A DNA stretch of 64,000 bases from Candidatus Laterigemmans baculatus (GTDB taxonomy: Bacteria > Planctomycetota > Planctomycetia > Pirellulales > Pirellulaceae): positions 1 to 64,000 of the forward strand of contig NZ_WRPR01000026.1 of NCBI RefSeq assembly GCF_010367455.1, written 5' to 3'. Shown here one piece after another: positions 17,814 through 26,568 of the stretch. The position numbers and the translations under genes are program-made. The stretch's first letter is position 1. The number at the start of each line of letters is the position of its first letter. Below the pieces are notes generated by a model. It saw nothing but the letters and a program-made list of their open reading frames with translations. It was not told where the DNA came from and ran no database searches.

Positions 17814-19289
17814 ATGGGATCACAGTTTCGCGGACACACGCAGTTTTGCGGACGCACGCGGCGGCAAATGCTCTGGGAGCTCGGCTGCGGGTTTACCGGC
17901 GTCGGGCTGGCGAGCCTCTTGGCCGGCGACGGCTTTCTCCAGCAACAGAGCGTCGCTGCCGATGGCGTCACGCCCTACCGCAATCCGCTCGCTGCCAAAG
18001 AGCCGCCCCACCCGGCCAAAGCCAAGCGGGTGATCTTCCTGTACATGTACGGCGGCCCAAGCCACATCGATACGTTTGACTACAAACCGACGATGAACGG
18101 CATGGACGGCAAGACGATCGAAGTCAAAACCTTCGGCCGCGGCGGGCACCGCAACCAGGGCCGGATCGTCGAGCCGCGGTGGAAGTTCCAGCAGTACGGC
18201 CAGTGCGGAAAGTGGGTCAGCGACCTCTTTCCCCACCTCGCCCGGCACGTCGACGACATCGGATTTATCCACTCGATGACGGCCGACTCGCCGATCCACG
18301 GCTCGGCGATGCTGCAGATGAACAGCGGCCGGATCCTCAGCGGCAGCCCCTGCCTCGGCTCGTGGGTCAACTACGGGCTCGGCACGGTCAACCAGAATCT
18401 GCCCGGCTTCGTCGTCATGCTCGATCCCCGCGGAGGCCCGATCAGCGGTGCGAAGAACTGGAGCGCCGGATACATGCCGGCGCACTACCAAGCGACCGTG
18501 ATGAAGAGCCAGGGAACGCCGATCCTGAACCTCGACCGGGCCGCCGACGTCTCGGATGCCGTGCAGCGCGATCTGCTCGATACGCTTCGCAGCCTTAACG
18601 AATCGCACGCCGAACCGCGGATCGCCAACAGCGACTTGGAGGCTCGGATCGCCAGCTACGAGCTGGCCTATCAGATGCAGGCGACCGCCCCCGAAGCGGT
18701 CGATTTGGCCCAGGAGGATGCGCGCACCAAAGCCATGTACGGGATGGACAACCCGACCAGCGCGACCTTTGGACGCCAGTGCCTGATGGCTCGCCGGTTG
18801 GTCGAACGGGGCGTCCGCTTCGTCCAGATCTATTCCGGTGGCGCTCACAACGATGACAACTGGGACGCCCACACCGACATCGAGAAAAACCACAACCTGC
18901 ACGCCGCGGAAACCGACAAGCCGATCGCTGGATTGTTGGCCGACCTCAAGCAGCGGGGGATGCTGGAAGACACGCTGGTCATCTGGGGCGGTGAGTTCGG
19001 TCGCCAACCGACCGCCGAGTACGCCGAGGGAAGCGGCCGCGATCACAACGCCTACGGGTTCACGATGTGGATGGCCGGAGGCGGGGTCAAAGGGGGCGTC
19101 AGCATCGGCAGCACCGACGAACTCGGCAGCGCCGCGGTCGAAAACCGCTTCCACGTGCGACACCTGCACGCGACCATCCTGCAGCTGCTCGGTTTCTCCC
19201 CGGATCACCTCACCTATTTCTACGGCGGGCTCGACCAGCGGCTGGTCGGCGTCGAGGGAGCCGAACCGATCGAAGAGCTGATCGCCTGA
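17814..19289 (+). CDS. DUF1501 protein with Tat-like leader
   Basis: A 491-residue protein whose start carries a twin-arginine-like motif (RTRRQMLWELG) followed by a hydrophobic stretch. Exported, folded secretion is therefore likely. DUF1501 resembles the sulfatase/alkaline phosphatase fold: VIFLYMYGGPSHIDTFD near residue 75, IWGGEFGR near 390, and GRDHN just after. A C-terminal HLHATILQLLG block ends in EELIA. It is paired with the PSD1 gene upstream with a 16-base gap, the standard arrangement in planctomycetes. Enzymatic activity has not been established for the family, to my knowledge. Confidence 0.93.
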   Translation: MGSQFRGHTQFCGRTRRQMLWELGCGFTGVGLASLLAGDGFLQQQSVAADGVTPYRNPLAAKEPPHPAKAKRVIFLYMYGGPSHIDTFDYKPTMNGMDGKTIEVKTFGRGGHRNQGRIVEPRWKFQQYGQCGKWVSDLFPHLARHVDDIGFIHSMTADSPIHGSAMLQMNSGRILSGSPCLGSWVNYGLGTVNQNLPGFVVMLDPRGGPISGAKNWSAGYMPAHYQATVMKSQGTPILNLDRAADVSDAVQRDLLDTLRSLNESHAEPRIANSDLEARIASYELAYQMQATAPEAVDLAQEDARTKAMYGMDNPTSATFGRQCLMARRLVERGVRFVQIYSGGAHNDDNWDAHTDIEKNHNLHAAETDKPIAGLLADLKQRGMLEDTLVIWGGEFGRQPTAEYAEGSGRDHNAYGFTMWMAGGGVKGGVSIGSTDELGSAAVENRFHVRHLHATILQLLGFSPDHLTYFYGGLDQRLVGVEGAEPIEELIA

Positions 19290-19307
19290 GGGGGGAGAGG
19301 GTTAGGT

Positions 19308-19506
19308 TGGGCTGATGAAAATGCCCAGTTCTGGGCGAAGTGGAGAGTCTTCCCGTCCCGCAGGGGCCCAAACAATCCAGCCCAGGGCACAGCGCCGCGG
19401 CAACGCCGCAAAGCGACGCCCTGGGCTGTTCTGTGTGAGCCCTTCGGGCTGAGGGTGAAGTGCCGCGCAGGACCGGCTGGCCTCCGAAATCATTTTCATC
19501 AGCCCA
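19308..19506. mobile_element. MITE-like element with 16-bp terminal inverted repeats
   Basis: The ends TGGGCTGATGAAAATG (19308-19323) and CATTTTCATCAGCCCA (19491-19506) are perfectly complementary. An 8-base direct repeat GGGTTAGG flanks the element (19299-19306 and 19507-19514), with one extra T on the left, as expected of a target duplication. The interior carries a CCCAGGGC...GCCCTGGG palindrome related to the repeat at 20.6-20.9 kb. There is no coding capacity, so any movement would need a transposase elsewhere. Confidence 0.65.
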
Positions 19507-19609
19507 GGGTTAGGGAGAGGGGGCAGAGAAAATCCACTTGCCAATCGGGGGGTGCGCGCTACAACGGTTCGGACCGGCGGCCGTTGGACAGCAGCCCCGA
19601 GGATGGCAG

Positions 19610-20587
19610 ATGAGTGAGGTGAAGCCCGACCCCCGCGAGCGTTACCGACAGATGCTCGCCCCGATGCAGGCCCGCGAGGAATTCACGATCGCGGGGATCC
19701 AAGCGGTGTGCGAGGACGTTTCGCCGCGGGCGGTGACTTCGCTCGTCCGCCAACTGACGCTCGACGGCTGGCTCGTTCCAGTCCCCACGGCCGAACCGAA
19801 GTCACCCGCTCGAGTCGGTCACCGCTGGTCGCGGCGGGTCGAAGCCGGAGCACTCGACGGGTGGATCGAGCGGCAAGTCTGTGGCACGCAGCTCCGCCAC
19901 ACCCCGGCTGAGGAGCGACCGCGAGAGCGACTGCTGCGGCTGGGGGCGGCTCAGCTGCGGATGGCTGAGCTGCTGGCGATCCTGATTCGCACCGGCCGCA
20001 AAGGAGAATCGGCGCTGCAGGCGGGCGAGCGGATCGCCAATCGCTTTGCTCCCGCCCTCGACCGACTCACCTCCGCCGGGCCGGCGGAGATGAAGGAGGT
20101 CAGCCCCGCCGTTTCGGCTCCCGCCTATTGTCAGATCATGGCGGGAATCGAGCTGGGTCGCCGCGTGGCCCAAGCGATCGACCGGTCGCTGCAGCGGAAC
20201 GTGCGGATCAGCGGAGCCGAAGATGCGATCAAGTACTGCCGCAGGCAGTTTGGCCGGATGGCGACCGATGCCCGTCAGGAGGAGTTTCACATCGTCACGC
20301 TCGACACCAAGCACCAGCCGATCGCGACGCACCAGATCACCGTCGGGACGCTCGACGCCAGCTTGGTCCATCCGCGAGAAGTGTTTCGGCCAGCGATTCG
20401 CGACGCCGCTTCGGCGATTCTACTGGTCCACAACCATCCCTCGGGCGACCCGACGCCGAGTCCCGAAGACCGGCAAGTCACGCGTCAGCTCGAGCGGGCT
20501 GCCGAAACGGTCGGGATCTCGGTGCTCGACCACATCATCGTCGCCGGCGACCGAGCCCTGAGCCTCAAACAATGGGACGCCGCTTGA
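19610..20587 (+). CDS. radC: RadC-family JAMM protein with an N-terminal extension
   Basis: A 325-residue protein. The C-terminal half is the RadC/JAB metalloprotease-like domain, with E225 (EEFHIV) and the JAMM motif HNHPSGD...D (H274, H276, D287). A helix-hairpin-helix-like block (LGAAQLRMAELLAILIRTG, residues 111-129) precedes it as usual. About 95 extra residues at the N-terminus (EEFTIAGIQAVCEDVSPRAV, then LVRQLTLDGWLVPV) look like a winged-helix domain. The start ATG has GAGG about eight bases upstream; an earlier in-frame start at 19538 lies in repeat sequence. The biochemical role of RadC is still unsettled. Confidence 0.9.
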   Translation: MSEVKPDPRERYRQMLAPMQAREEFTIAGIQAVCEDVSPRAVTSLVRQLTLDGWLVPVPTAEPKSPARVGHRWSRRVEAGALDGWIERQVCGTQLRHTPAEERPRERLLRLGAAQLRMAELLAILIRTGRKGESALQAGERIANRFAPALDRLTSAGPAEMKEVSPAVSAPAYCQIMAGIELGRRVAQAIDRSLQRNVRISGAEDAIKYCRRQFGRMATDARQEEFHIVTLDTKHQPIATHQITVGTLDASLVHPREVFRPAIRDAASAILLVHNHPSGDPTPSPEDRQVTRQLERAAETVGISVLDHIIVAGDRALSLKQWDAA

Positions 20588-20599
20588 GATTCCATGCGT

Positions 20600-20872
20600 C
20601 CTCCAGCCCGAGGGGCTGTAACAGTCCAGCCCAGGGCAGAGCAACGCGGCGAAGCCGCAACGCGTCGCCCTGGGTTTCAAGATCCATCCCCGCGCAGGAA
20701 GCCCTGTAAGGGCGCAACACGGTCTGCGGGGCCACGCAATTCGGTGACGCCCCGGTGGGGCTTCCGAGGGAATTCTTGGCATCCGCGACCCAGGGCGTCG
20801 CTCTGCGGCTTCGCCGCGTCGCTGTGCCCTGGGCTGTTCTGTCCAAGCCCCCTTCGGGGCGAAAGAGGCAAA
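20600..20872. repeat. CCCAGGGC-type composite palindromic repeat (family E)
   Basis: Two internal palindromes (about 20626-20675 and 20788-20836) each pair CCCAGGGC with GCCCTGGG across GCGGCGAAGCCGC-like centres. They face each other across an inverted pair (GGAAGCCCTGTAAGGGC and GCCCCGGTGGGGCTTCC). The outer ends AGCCCGAGGGGCTGTAACAG and CTGTCCAAGCCCCCTTCGG are also related. A smaller version is the interior of the MITE-like element at 19.3 kb. There is no gene between 20588 and 20900. Confidence 0.75.
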
Positions 20873-20900
20873 CCCTTCCAAGCCTTCCCCTCCCCAACCG

Positions 20901-21773
20901 TCACGCCGACTTGGGTTTTCGCTTGGTGGTCTGGCGGGGGGTGCTGCGGGTGGTGGTTTTGCGGGCGGTCGATTTTTGCGTCAGGAAGCGGCGGAGCTTG
21001 GGCTGCAGGGCTTCGTACGAACGGGCCATGTGCATCGCGTCGCGGAACCGCTTGCGGGGGTTGGGATCGATCGCTCGGCGAATCAAATCGACCAGCTCGG
21101 CCGGGACGCGGGTCCGCAGGCGTTGGCTCCCCGGCGGCGGCCAATCGAACGGCCATTCCGGAAGCTGGCCGCTGAACATCCGAAACAGCAGCAGCCCCAT
21201 GCTGAACACGTCGCTGCGGAACGAAGGACGTCCCATCGCTTGCTCGGGTGCGATGTAGCCGACCGTTCCCGAGCCGCTGCCGCGAATCGTCCGCAAGGCG
21301 AGCCGGGCGATTCCGAAATCGGAGAGGACCAACTGGTTGTCGGGGAACAGCAGCAGATTTTCGGGCTTGATGTCGCAGTGAATCACCCGGGCCCGGTGGG
21401 CGCAGGCGACCGCCTGGAGCATTTGGGAGGCGTAGTCGATCGCCATCTTGGTCCCCAATCGCCGCTGCAAGCGATCGGCCAACGATTCGTCGGCCAGGGG
21501 GTAGGCGAGGACAAAGTGGTCGTCGATGAATTCCGCGTTTTTCAGCTGCAGGATGTGGGGATGCCGCAGCGTGGCCGCCAAGCGGACTTCCTTACGAAAG
21601 AAGTCCAGCACGTCGGAATTCAGCAGGTGGTTGTAGGGAATCTTGAGCGCGACGCGGATGCCTTCGATTTTGTCGTAGGCCTGATAGACAACCGCAAAGC
21701 CCCCCTCGGCGATCCGCCGCTCGATCCGGTACTTGCCGAAGGTCTGGCGGACTTTCGGCATCCGTTGGGGCAT
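20901..21773 (-). CDS. Hanks-type Ser/Thr protein kinase (non-RD), soluble
   Basis: A 290-residue kinase without membrane segments. The glycine loop AEGGFAVVY is at residues 22-30, the ATP-binding Lys44 in VALK, the catalytic loop HCDIKPEN at 132-139 (base D134), DFG at 152-154, and GTVGYIAPE before the C-lobe. Arg before the catalytic Asp is replaced by Cys, so it is a non-RD kinase, probably not controlled by activation-loop phosphorylation. The C-terminus is a basic Lys/Arg/Thr tail (KSTARKTTTRS), possibly binding nucleic acid or a phosphosite cluster. ATG 21773 or 21761 is preferred to the longer frame from 21857. Confidence 0.92.
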   Translation of the reverse strand: MPQRMPKVRQTFGKYRIERRIAEGGFAVVYQAYDKIEGIRVALKIPYNHLLNSDVLDFFRKEVRLAATLRHPHILQLKNAEFIDDHFVLAYPLADESLADRLQRRLGTKMAIDYASQMLQAVACAHRARVIHCDIKPENLLLFPDNQLVLSDFGIARLALRTIRGSGSGTVGYIAPEQAMGRPSFRSDVFSMGLLLFRMFSGQLPEWPFDWPPPGSQRLRTRVPAELVDLIRRAIDPNPRKRFRDAMHMARSYEALQPKLRRFLTQKSTARKTTTRSTPRQTTKRKPKSA

Positions 21774-22018
21774 GGGCTGTTGTAGTAAGCGAGCATGGAT
21801 CAGCACAATCGATGTCCACCGAGCCAAAGCGTGGGGTATCCCGATCCCGTCGGGCAACTCGCGAGCAACGCGAGCGGCGTCTCGGAGATCGGCGTCGTCG
21901 CCCTCTCGGGACCACTACTACAACTGCTCGAGCCCTTGCCGCAAACCCAGTTTCGCCTCGAACGCGGGAAAGTCGAGCGGCAGGCGAAAAATCCGCGCCG
22001 GATCTGGTTGAAAACCCT
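21774..22018. other. Intergenic stretch, no gene recognised
   Basis: A plus-strand open frame of about 79 codons crosses this stretch (start near 21795). It has no recognisable domain, no ribosome-binding site and ends inside the adjacent family B repeat. I therefore do not call it. Confidence 0.5.
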
Positions 22019-22094
22019 GAGCCGACGGCGCTAACCGCGGGTGCTGCAGCGGAAATCCCGGGGCTGCGAGGCCCGAGGCTAGCGCCTACGGCTC
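22019..22094. repeat. Family B palindrome, full copy with mutated core
   Basis: The arms are GAGCCGACGGCGCTAACCGC and GAGGCTAGCGCCTACGGCTC. The left core is GCTAAC instead of GCTAGC. The interior reads CTGCAGCGGAAATCCCGGGG. Confidence 0.85.
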
Positions 22095-22128
22095 AAGAGA
22101 GTGAAAGCGCCGGGTTTTCTGACCGAGC

Positions 22129-23154
22129 CTAGGGATAATTGTACGCCGGGTTGTCGGGATCGAAGTCGGCGTCGGTCAGCCCCACGTTCAGCTGGACATC
22201 GTAGTAGACGTATTCCTCGAGCAGCGGTGGCTGCTCCCCTTCACCTTCCGGCGGCCCATAGGCGGCATACCGCAGCGGAACCCCCCGCTCGCGGTCGATC
22301 GCGATCTCGGCGAGCCAGAAATCGACGCCCGCTGGACCCGCAGCGCCGGCAGCACCCGCCTCGGTTGACCCCACGGCGGTCGCTCGGGGGCGGACCTGGA
22401 TCAGTAGGCAGGGGCGTTCCCCGACTTCGTAATCCTCCACAAACGTCACCTCGGCTCCCCCCGTTTGCCGCACCAGTTCGCTCCGTTCGAGCAACTGGCG
22501 GACGAGGTTTTTGAAGCCGATTTCGGTCACCGGATGGAGGTTCCCCCGCATTGCGAGGAACCCGGCCGGATCGAGGCTGACGCGGAGCAGGTTGGCGAAT
22601 CCTCCCTCGTGAGCGATCAAATTCCCTTCGTTTTTGTCCTCGACCCAGATCACTTCGCGACCGGCCGTCGAGCTGGGGCTGAGGAAATGGAGGTAGACGG
22701 CCATCGGCACCGGGGGCACTTCGGGCTGGCCGTTGGCGCCAGGGACCGCGGGGCGGCGGGTGCGGATTTTGAATTCCATTTCCACCACTTCGCCGAGCTC
22801 GCCATCGATTCGCTCCCGCTTGGTCATCCGGCCGACGTAATCGACCAGCTCGCGGTCCATCCGCTCGAGCCCTTCGCGGGCGATCTGCACGGCATCGTCG
22901 AGCGTGGCTCCGGCCGAGGAATCGTCCCCCTCTTCGACCGCCACCGGGACGCTTGAGGGGCTGCCCGAGGAGTTGGGGCGGGCGGTGAACCAGATCACTC
23001 CCGCGATAGCCACCACCAGGCAGCCCCACCACACGTAACGTCGCCGCCGTCCAACCGCGGCAAATGCTTCCTCGGAATCCAGCTGCCCGAGCGAATCGGG
23101 AGACGGATGGTGATTCAGCACGGGATCGACTTCGCGTGGGCTATCGCTGTTCAT
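22129..23154 (-). CDS. DUF1571 family membrane-anchored protein
   Basis: A 341-residue protein. A basic patch GRRRRYVWWG at about residue 36 is followed by one transmembrane segment (about 42-58). The rest is expected outside the cytoplasm. The DUF1571 domain spans about 85-340: MDRELVDYVGRMTKRERI near the start, then EMEFKIRTR and VYLHFLSPS, and the characteristic end DADFDPDNPAYNYP. The family is common in planctomycetes and its function is unknown to me. A small Ala/Gly insert (TEAGAAGAAGPAG) near 275 looks like a short duplication. Confidence 0.85.
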   Translation of the reverse strand: MNSDSPREVDPVLNHHPSPDSLGQLDSEEAFAAVGRRRRYVWWGCLVVAIAGVIWFTARPNSSGSPSSVPVAVEEGDDSSAGATLDDAVQIAREGLERMDRELVDYVGRMTKRERIDGELGEVVEMEFKIRTRRPAVPGANGQPEVPPVPMAVYLHFLSPSSTAGREVIWVEDKNEGNLIAHEGGFANLLRVSLDPAGFLAMRGNLHPVTEIGFKNLVRQLLERSELVRQTGGAEVTFVEDYEVGERPCLLIQVRPRATAVGSTEAGAAGAAGPAGVDFWLAEIAIDRERGVPLRYAAYGPPEGEGEQPPLLEEYVYYDVQLNVGLTDADFDPDNPAYNYP

Positions 23155-23192
23155 GACGCAGGGTTGCTTTCTCGGTCTTAAATACGTGTCAA

Positions 23193-23265
23193 ATCAGCCG
23201 CCACGCGCTAGCGTCCGGTTCTTTCGGCGTTTGCGGGAACCGGGGGCTAGCGCCCGGCGGCTGAT
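23193..23265. repeat. Family A palindrome overlapping a gene end
   Basis: A full copy, ATCAGCCGCCACGCGCTAGC ... GGCTAGCGCCCGGCGGCTGA. Its right arm overlaps the last codons of the M50 protease gene and supplies the residues SAAGR and the TAG stop (inside GCTAGC). Confidence 0.85.
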
Positions 23266-24365
23266 GAATGCTTCCGGTTCCCCTGGAGCGCCGAGCGGAC
23301 CAGCATGTACTCGCCAATGTTCTCCAGCGTGAGCACGCCGGCAAATTGGCCGCCCGCGAAGACCGGGACCGTCGAGCAGCCCGCTTCCTGCATCTTGCGG
23401 ATCACGTCGTCCAGCGAATCGCCGTAATTGGCGGAGGGACAGTCGCGGGAAACGCAGCCCGCGATGGCGTACTCGCGGCCGTGCGAATTGAGGTTTTCCA
23501 GCAGATTTTTGCGGACCAGCATGCCCACGTACTGGTCGTCCTCGAAGACCGGGAAATCTTGCTGTGAGCCGGCCAGCAATTCATTGACCGCCTTATCCAG
23601 GGTATCGCTGGTCGCGAGGGTCCGAAATCGAGAGAGCATCGCTTCTTCGACCGGGACATTTCCCAGCAAGCTGCGGATCTGCGCCTGCTGCGTCTCGGCG
23701 CTGGCCCCCAGGAATACGAACAAGGCGATGAAGATCAGGATCGGATTGCCGCTGAGGAGCCCGAACAGTCCAAACAGGATGGCCATGATCTGCCCGGCCC
23801 CGGCGGCAATCGCGGTGGCGGTGGTGTAGTCGAGCCACATCGCCAGCAGCGAGCGGAGCACTCGGCCGCCATCCATCGGGAACGCCGGCAGCAGGTTGAA
23901 CAGGACCAAGATGAAGTTGACCCACATCAGGTTGGCCAGAAAATTTCCCCGCCCGACTTCGAGCAGACCTGTCGGAAACGCTTCGGAGAGTCCGCCGAGA
24001 GCCAGCAGCAGGACGGCGAGAAAAACCCCGATGGCCACGTTCACCAGCGGCCCGGCGATCGCCACGACCAGCTCTTGCTCGGGATGCTCGGGCATCCGCT
24101 GCATCCGCGCAACCCCGCCGATCGGCAGCAGCGTGATATCGCGGGTCGGGACGCCATAGCGGCGGGCGGCCAGGGCGTGTCCGAGCTCGTGCAGCACGAC
24201 GCAGCCAAACACGGCCAGCACGAAGAGCACGCCGAGCGCCGCGGCCGCCCCGCTCGAACCCTGCGAGATGAACAGATACACGATGAACGCGATCAGCAGC
24301 ATGAACGTCCAGTGGACGTAGACGTTGATCCCAGCGAGTCTGCCGATTTTCCACGACCAAGCCAT
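23247..24365 (-). CDS. Site-2-type M50 metalloprotease with C-terminal CBS pair
   Basis: A 372-residue integral membrane zinc protease. Membrane segments flank the HELGH zinc motif (residues 59-63). The third ligand motif NLLPAFPMDGGR is at 157-168 (Asp165). Two CBS modules follow in about residues 235-365 and probably bind an adenine nucleotide to regulate the protease. This architecture matches the SpoIVFB-like Rip proteases with CBS domains. ATG 24365 (MAWSWKIG) is the usual family start; the longer frame to 24434 is not favoured. The last five residues (SAAGR) and the stop come from a family A repeat, so the original C-terminus was probably replaced. It is divergent from rlmN. Confidence 0.93.
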   Translation of the reverse strand: MAWSWKIGRLAGINVYVHWTFMLLIAFIVYLFISQGSSGAAAALGVLFVLAVFGCVVLHELGHALAARRYGVPTRDITLLPIGGVARMQRMPEHPEQELVVAIAGPLVNVAIGVFLAVLLLALGGLSEAFPTGLLEVGRGNFLANLMWVNFILVLFNLLPAFPMDGGRVLRSLLAMWLDYTTATAIAAGAGQIMAILFGLFGLLSGNPILIFIALFVFLGASAETQQAQIRSLLGNVPVEEAMLSRFRTLATSDTLDKAVNELLAGSQQDFPVFEDDQYVGMLVRKNLLENLNSHGREYAIAGCVSRDCPSANYGDSLDDVIRKMQEAGCSTVPVFAGGQFAGVLTLENIGEYMLVRSALQGNRKHSSAAGR

Positions 24366-24555
24366 GGTGCTGTTCCTCGAAGCTGGAGATCGCAGCGGGG
24401 TGAAGGGAACGCGTCGCCTCTCCCGTTCTCCCAACAGCCTCCTCGAGCGTCAAGCGCGGGGGACGCCGGGCTTCGTTGCTCAAATCGAGGGAGCACGGTA
24501 ACTTTGCAGAAGATCCGGGGTTCTCTCTTTTTTCTCTGCTGCGTGACGATTCTGC

Positions 24556-25644
24556 ATGGTCGACCTTTTGCCGGTGGTTCAAAAGCGGGCTGACGACGAC
24601 GGTCGGCGGCACCTGCTCAATGTCGACTTTGCCGAGTTGCAGCAGTGGTTGGCCGAGATCGGCGAGCGGCCGTTTCGCGCCGGGCAGATCCGCCAGTGGA
24701 TCTACCACCGCCGGGCCAGCGACTTTGCGGCGATGACCGATTTGCCAGCCAAGTTGCGGCAGCGGCTGAGCGAGTCGTTCGTCCTCTTTCGCTCGACGAT
24801 CAGCAGCGAACAGCGGAGCAGCGACGGAACGGAGAAGCTGCTCGTGCGGCTCGCCGATGGGGGCGAGGTCGAGTGCGTGTTGCTGCGGGACGGCAACCGG
24901 CGAAGCATCTGCGTGAGCAGCCAAGTCGGCTGTGCGATGGGCTGTGTGTTTTGCGCCAGCGGCTTGGACGGCGTCGAGCGGAATCTGACCGGCGGCGAAA
25001 TTCTCGAGCAAATGCTCTGGCTGCAGCAGCGGCTGGCCCCCGAGGAGCGGCTGAGCCACATCGTGATGATGGGGATGGGAGAGCCGCTGGCGAACTTGGA
25101 CCAGGTCCTCCGGGCGCTCGAACTGGCCCGGACCAGCGAGGGGCTGGGAATCAGCCCGCGGCGGATCACGATCAGCACCGTGGGGCTGCCGCCAGCGATC
25201 GATCGCCTGGCGCGGTACGCTGTGCCGTACAATTTGGCCGTCTCGCTGCACGCTCCCAACGACGAGCTGCGGAACCGCCTGGTGCCGGTCAATCGGCGGA
25301 TCGGGGTCGAAGCGGTGATGGACGCGGCCGACCGTTACTTTGCCGCTAGCGGTCGGCGGTTGACGTTCGAGTACGTGTTGCTCGGCGGGATCAACGACAC
25401 GCCCGAGTGTGCTGCCGAGCTGGTCGATCTGCTCGGACGCCGCGGCTCGCTGCTGAACGTGATCCCTTACAATCCGGTCGCCGGGCTGCCCTACCGGACC
25501 CCCAGTGGAGCGGCGATCAGCCGGTTCCGCGAAGCGCTCGAGCGAGGCGGGGTGAACGTGCAATTCCGCCAGCGGAAAGGGAGCGAGATCGACGCTGCCT
25601 GCGGCCAGCTGCGGCGGAACCGGGCCGGAGCTGAATTCGGGTAG
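24556..25644 (+). CDS. rlmN: 23S rRNA/tRNA adenine-C2 methyltransferase
   Basis: A 362-residue radical SAM enzyme that methylates A2503 of 23S rRNA (and A37 of some tRNAs). The iron-sulfur cluster motif CAMGCVFC is at residues 126-133. The flavour-specific second cysteine pair is present: Cys349 in the C-terminal GSEIDAACGQL block, and Cys107 (VECVLL). The motifs MGMGEPL and SLHAPND, and the N-terminal HhH-like accessory domain, are intact. No clear ribosome-binding site precedes ATG 24556, though the start fits the family. Length is normal. Confidence 0.97.
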   Translation: MVDLLPVVQKRADDDGRRHLLNVDFAELQQWLAEIGERPFRAGQIRQWIYHRRASDFAAMTDLPAKLRQRLSESFVLFRSTISSEQRSSDGTEKLLVRLADGGEVECVLLRDGNRRSICVSSQVGCAMGCVFCASGLDGVERNLTGGEILEQMLWLQQRLAPEERLSHIVMMGMGEPLANLDQVLRALELARTSEGLGISPRRITISTVGLPPAIDRLARYAVPYNLAVSLHAPNDELRNRLVPVNRRIGVEAVMDAADRYFAASGRRLTFEYVLLGGINDTPECAAELVDLLGRRGSLLNVIPYNPVAGLPYRTPSGAAISRFREALERGGVNVQFRQRKGSEIDAACGQLRRNRAGAEFG

Positions 25645-25670
25645 TGCAGGCGGTTTGGTGAAAACCGGAA

Positions 25671-25743
25671 ATCAGCCGCCACGCGCTAGCGTCCGGTTTT
25701 CACGGCACCACGAGGAACCGGGGGCTAGCGCCCGGCGGCTGAT
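25671..25743. repeat. Family A palindrome, full copy
   Basis: ATCAGCCGCCACGCGCTAGC ... GGCTAGCGCCCGGCGGCTGA, with loop region TTTTCACGGCACCACGAGG. It lies between rlmN and the ECF sigma gene, 26 bases after the rlmN stop. The rest of this 236-base gap shows no gene. Confidence 0.88.
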
Positions 25744-25880
25744 CCAATATCCGGACGACGCGAGTGGGGTGGCTTCCCGGCGGCGATTGCAAACTCGGCG
25801 GAACCGGCAGCGACGGGCGGGGTTGTAACTGGGGCGGCTGATTAAGCTCGAACCGCCGACGAGAGCAGGGGTGAATCGTT

Positions 25881-26567
25881 TTGGCTGTCAGTCCCTCGAC
25901 CGCAATCCATTATCAGCAATCGGATCCCGACGTGCGGTTGATGCTGCGCGTGCGGGACGACGATGCGGCTGCGTTCGAGGAGCTGGTGCGGCGGTACCAA
26001 GGGCGGCTGGTCCGGCTGATGGAGCATTTGGGGCCCCGGCGGGATCTGGCCGAGGACCTCGCTCAGGACACGTTCCTGCGAGTCTACCGGGCGCGCAAGC
26101 GGTATGAGCCGGGGGCCAAGTTCAGCACCTGGCTATTCACGATCGCCGGCAACGTCGCCCGCAATGCGGCCCGCGCCCAGGGGCGTCGCCGCGAATTGAG
26201 CGAAGTCGACAGCCCGTCGAGTCCCTCCGGGAGCCAACCGACGGCGCTCGAAGGGCTGGCGCTCGAGCAGAGCGGATTGATGCCGGCGCGGCAAATCGAA
26301 GGGGCCGAACGGGCGGAGATCGTTCGGCAGGCGATCCAGTTGCTGGGCGAGCGGCAGCGGATGGCGCTGGTCCTCTCGAAGTTCGAGGGGATGAGCTACA
26401 TCGAGATCGCCGAGGCCATGGAGCTCTCGACCAAAGCGGTCAAATCGTTGCTGAGCCGCGCGCGGGTCAACCTGAAAGAGCTGTTGCAATCCTATATCGA
26501 GCCCGAACTCCCTGAGGGAGGGGCGACCGAGTCGGGGCGGTTCCCAAACGTGAACGCGAGCGATTGA
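25881..26567 (+). CDS. ECF RNA polymerase sigma factor
   Basis: A 228-residue sigma-70 family protein of the ECF type. Region 2 is at about residues 20-95 (DLAEDLAQDTFLRVYRA, then KFSTWLFTIAGNVARNAARA). A polar linker follows, then region 4 at about 150-215 (LSKFEGMSYIEIAEAM, with the helix-turn-helix STKAVKSLLSRARVNL). The start appears to be TTG 25881, with GGGG about nine bases upstream. No ATG suits region 2. It is followed after one base by a putative anti-sigma gene, so the two are translationally linked and presumably form a membrane-signalling pair. Confidence 0.92.
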   Translation: MAVSPSTAIHYQQSDPDVRLMLRVRDDDAAAFEELVRRYQGRLVRLMEHLGPRRDLAEDLAQDTFLRVYRARKRYEPGAKFSTWLFTIAGNVARNAARAQGRRRELSEVDSPSSPSGSQPTALEGLALEQSGLMPARQIEGAERAEIVRQAIQLLGERQRMALVLSKFEGMSYIEIAEAMELSTKAVKSLLSRARVNLKELLQSYIEPELPEGGATESGRFPNVNASD

Positions 26568-26568
26568 G

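Noticed and set aside
19610-20587. RadC as part of a defence island
   Set aside because: No restriction, toxin-antitoxin, recombinase or phage genes surround it; the neighbours are repeats and a kinase gene.
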